A DNA stretch of 6,882 nt from DASUHT01 sp051955775 (lineage in GTDB: Bacteria > Actinomycetota > Thermoleophilia > Gaiellales > JAICJC01): the NCBI GenBank assembly GCA_051955775.1, contig JBQCGJ010000013.1:1-6882 (forward strand), written 5' to 3'. The notes beneath the pieces were generated by a model. It did no database searches, was not told the DNA's origin, and saw only the letters and a program-made list of their open reading frames with translations. Below are positions 6,608 to 6,882 of this stretch, piece by piece. The position numbers and the translations under genes are program-made. The stretch's first letter is position 1; every line of letters begins with the position of its first letter.

Positions 6608-6882
6608 CAGCGCACCTCCCCTGCTCCCAGCTCGCGCGGCACCAGGTCCGGATCCGGCGTGACCCGCCGCAGCGACACCTCCTCGGAGGCGATCAGCGCC
6701 TGCTCACCGTCCTCGGCGAACAGCAGCGGCTTGAGTGCGAACCGGTCGCGCGCGCAGCCGATGCCGTCCGGCGTCGAGATCAGGTAGGCGAAGGTGCCGT
6801 CCAGGTCGTACACCGACGCCCGCAGCGCCTCCTCCAGGCTCGATCCCCGCTCCAGGCGGTCGGCGATGTACACGGCGATCAC
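6595..6882 (-). CDS. glxB: Class II glutamine amidotransferase-like subunit (GlxB/MgsA-like), 3' part only
   Basis: Only the last 95 residues are visible; the 5' part, including the N-terminal catalytic Cys expected for Ntn-type amidotransferases, lies beyond the right edge. The first codon in the window (GTG, valine) is internal, not a start. The visible part shows the class II amidotransferase pattern: DLDGTFAYLISTPDGI (about 26-41), then ARDRFALKPLLFAEDG (about 44-59), the counterpart of the RD-x-x-G-x-x-PL signature, and ALIASEEVSL (62-71). The usual Gly of that signature is Ala here. The protein would release ammonia from, or bind the amide side chain of, glutamine-type substrates for GlxD. 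Its 3' end overlaps glxC by 13 bases. Confidence 0.85.
   Translation of the reverse strand: MIAVYIADRLERGSSLEEALRASVYDLDGTFAYLISTPDGIGCARDRFALKPLLFAEDGEQALIASEEVSLRRVTPDPDLVPRELGAGEVRWWLR
6614..6621 (-). promoter_or_regulatory. Ribosome binding site deciding the glxC start
   Basis: GGGGAGGT reads on the minus strand, six bases before the GTG at 6607-6605 and inside the 3' end of glxB. It favours this GTG over the in-frame GTG nine bases downstream. Confidence 0.75.

Noticed and set aside
5289..6787. Two overlapping plus-strand open frames (302 and 284 codons) opposite glxD and glxC
   Set aside because: Both are composition-driven mirrors of conserved minus-strand genes, with no independent support and no convincing ribosome binding site.
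1..6882. Searched by eye for tRNA genes, CRISPR repeats, insertion sequences, terminators, promoters or riboswitches
   Set aside because: Coding sequence fills the window with only 4 non-coding bases, and I saw no tandem or inverted repeats that stand out from GC-rich coding sequence.

Overview
The window is a single-direction block of seven tightly packed genes, all on the minus strand, so transcription runs from high to low coordinates. Base composition is strongly G+C rich (roughly two thirds by eye), codon third positions are almost always G or C, two of the six visible starts are GTG, and most genes have purine-rich Shine-Dalgarno sites. This fits a high-GC bacterium, most simply an actinobacterium. 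The protein families also occur in proteobacteria, so the phylum is an inference.

Layout in transcription order. (1) The 3' end of a class II glutamine-amidotransferase-like gene (glxB, 6882-6595). (2) glxC, a GXGXG beta-helix protein resembling the C-terminal domain of glutamate synthase (6607-5903). (3) glxD, an FMN/Fe-S protein resembling the synthase domain of glutamate synthase (5906-4500). (4) soxD, a small zinc-ribbon subunit (4495-4232). (5) soxA, the large multidomain alpha subunit (4239-1513). (6) soxG, the gamma subunit (1516-845). (7) soxB, the flavin-binding beta subunit, cut by the left edge (845-1). Six junctions together leave only 4 intergenic bases. Five of the six overlap, so this is one translationally coupled operon. 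Its promoter and terminator both lie outside the window.

Functionally, the block joins a glutamate synthase split into three polypeptides (GlxBCD) to a heterotetrameric sarcosine-oxidase-type enzyme (SoxBDAG). This pairing is known from the N-methylglutamate route of methylamine use, where mgsABC-type proteins make N-methylglutamate and an mgdABCD-type dehydrogenase oxidises it, handing the methyl carbon to tetrahydrofolate. It is also known from rhizobial glx/sox clusters. The substrate here (sarcosine, N-methylglutamate or another secondary N-methyl amine) cannot be decided from sequence alone, and no gamma-glutamylmethylamide synthetase gene is visible.

The most notable feature is the alpha subunit. 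It retains complete cysteine sets for two [2Fe-2S] centres, one in the N-terminal ferredoxin-like domain and one in a BFD-like domain after the nucleotide-binding region. As I recall, classical sarcosine oxidases have lost these cysteines. This points to an electron-transferring dehydrogenase rather than a simple O2-reducing oxidase. The gene order D-A-G-B, with soxB last instead of first, is a second departure from the usual arrangement.
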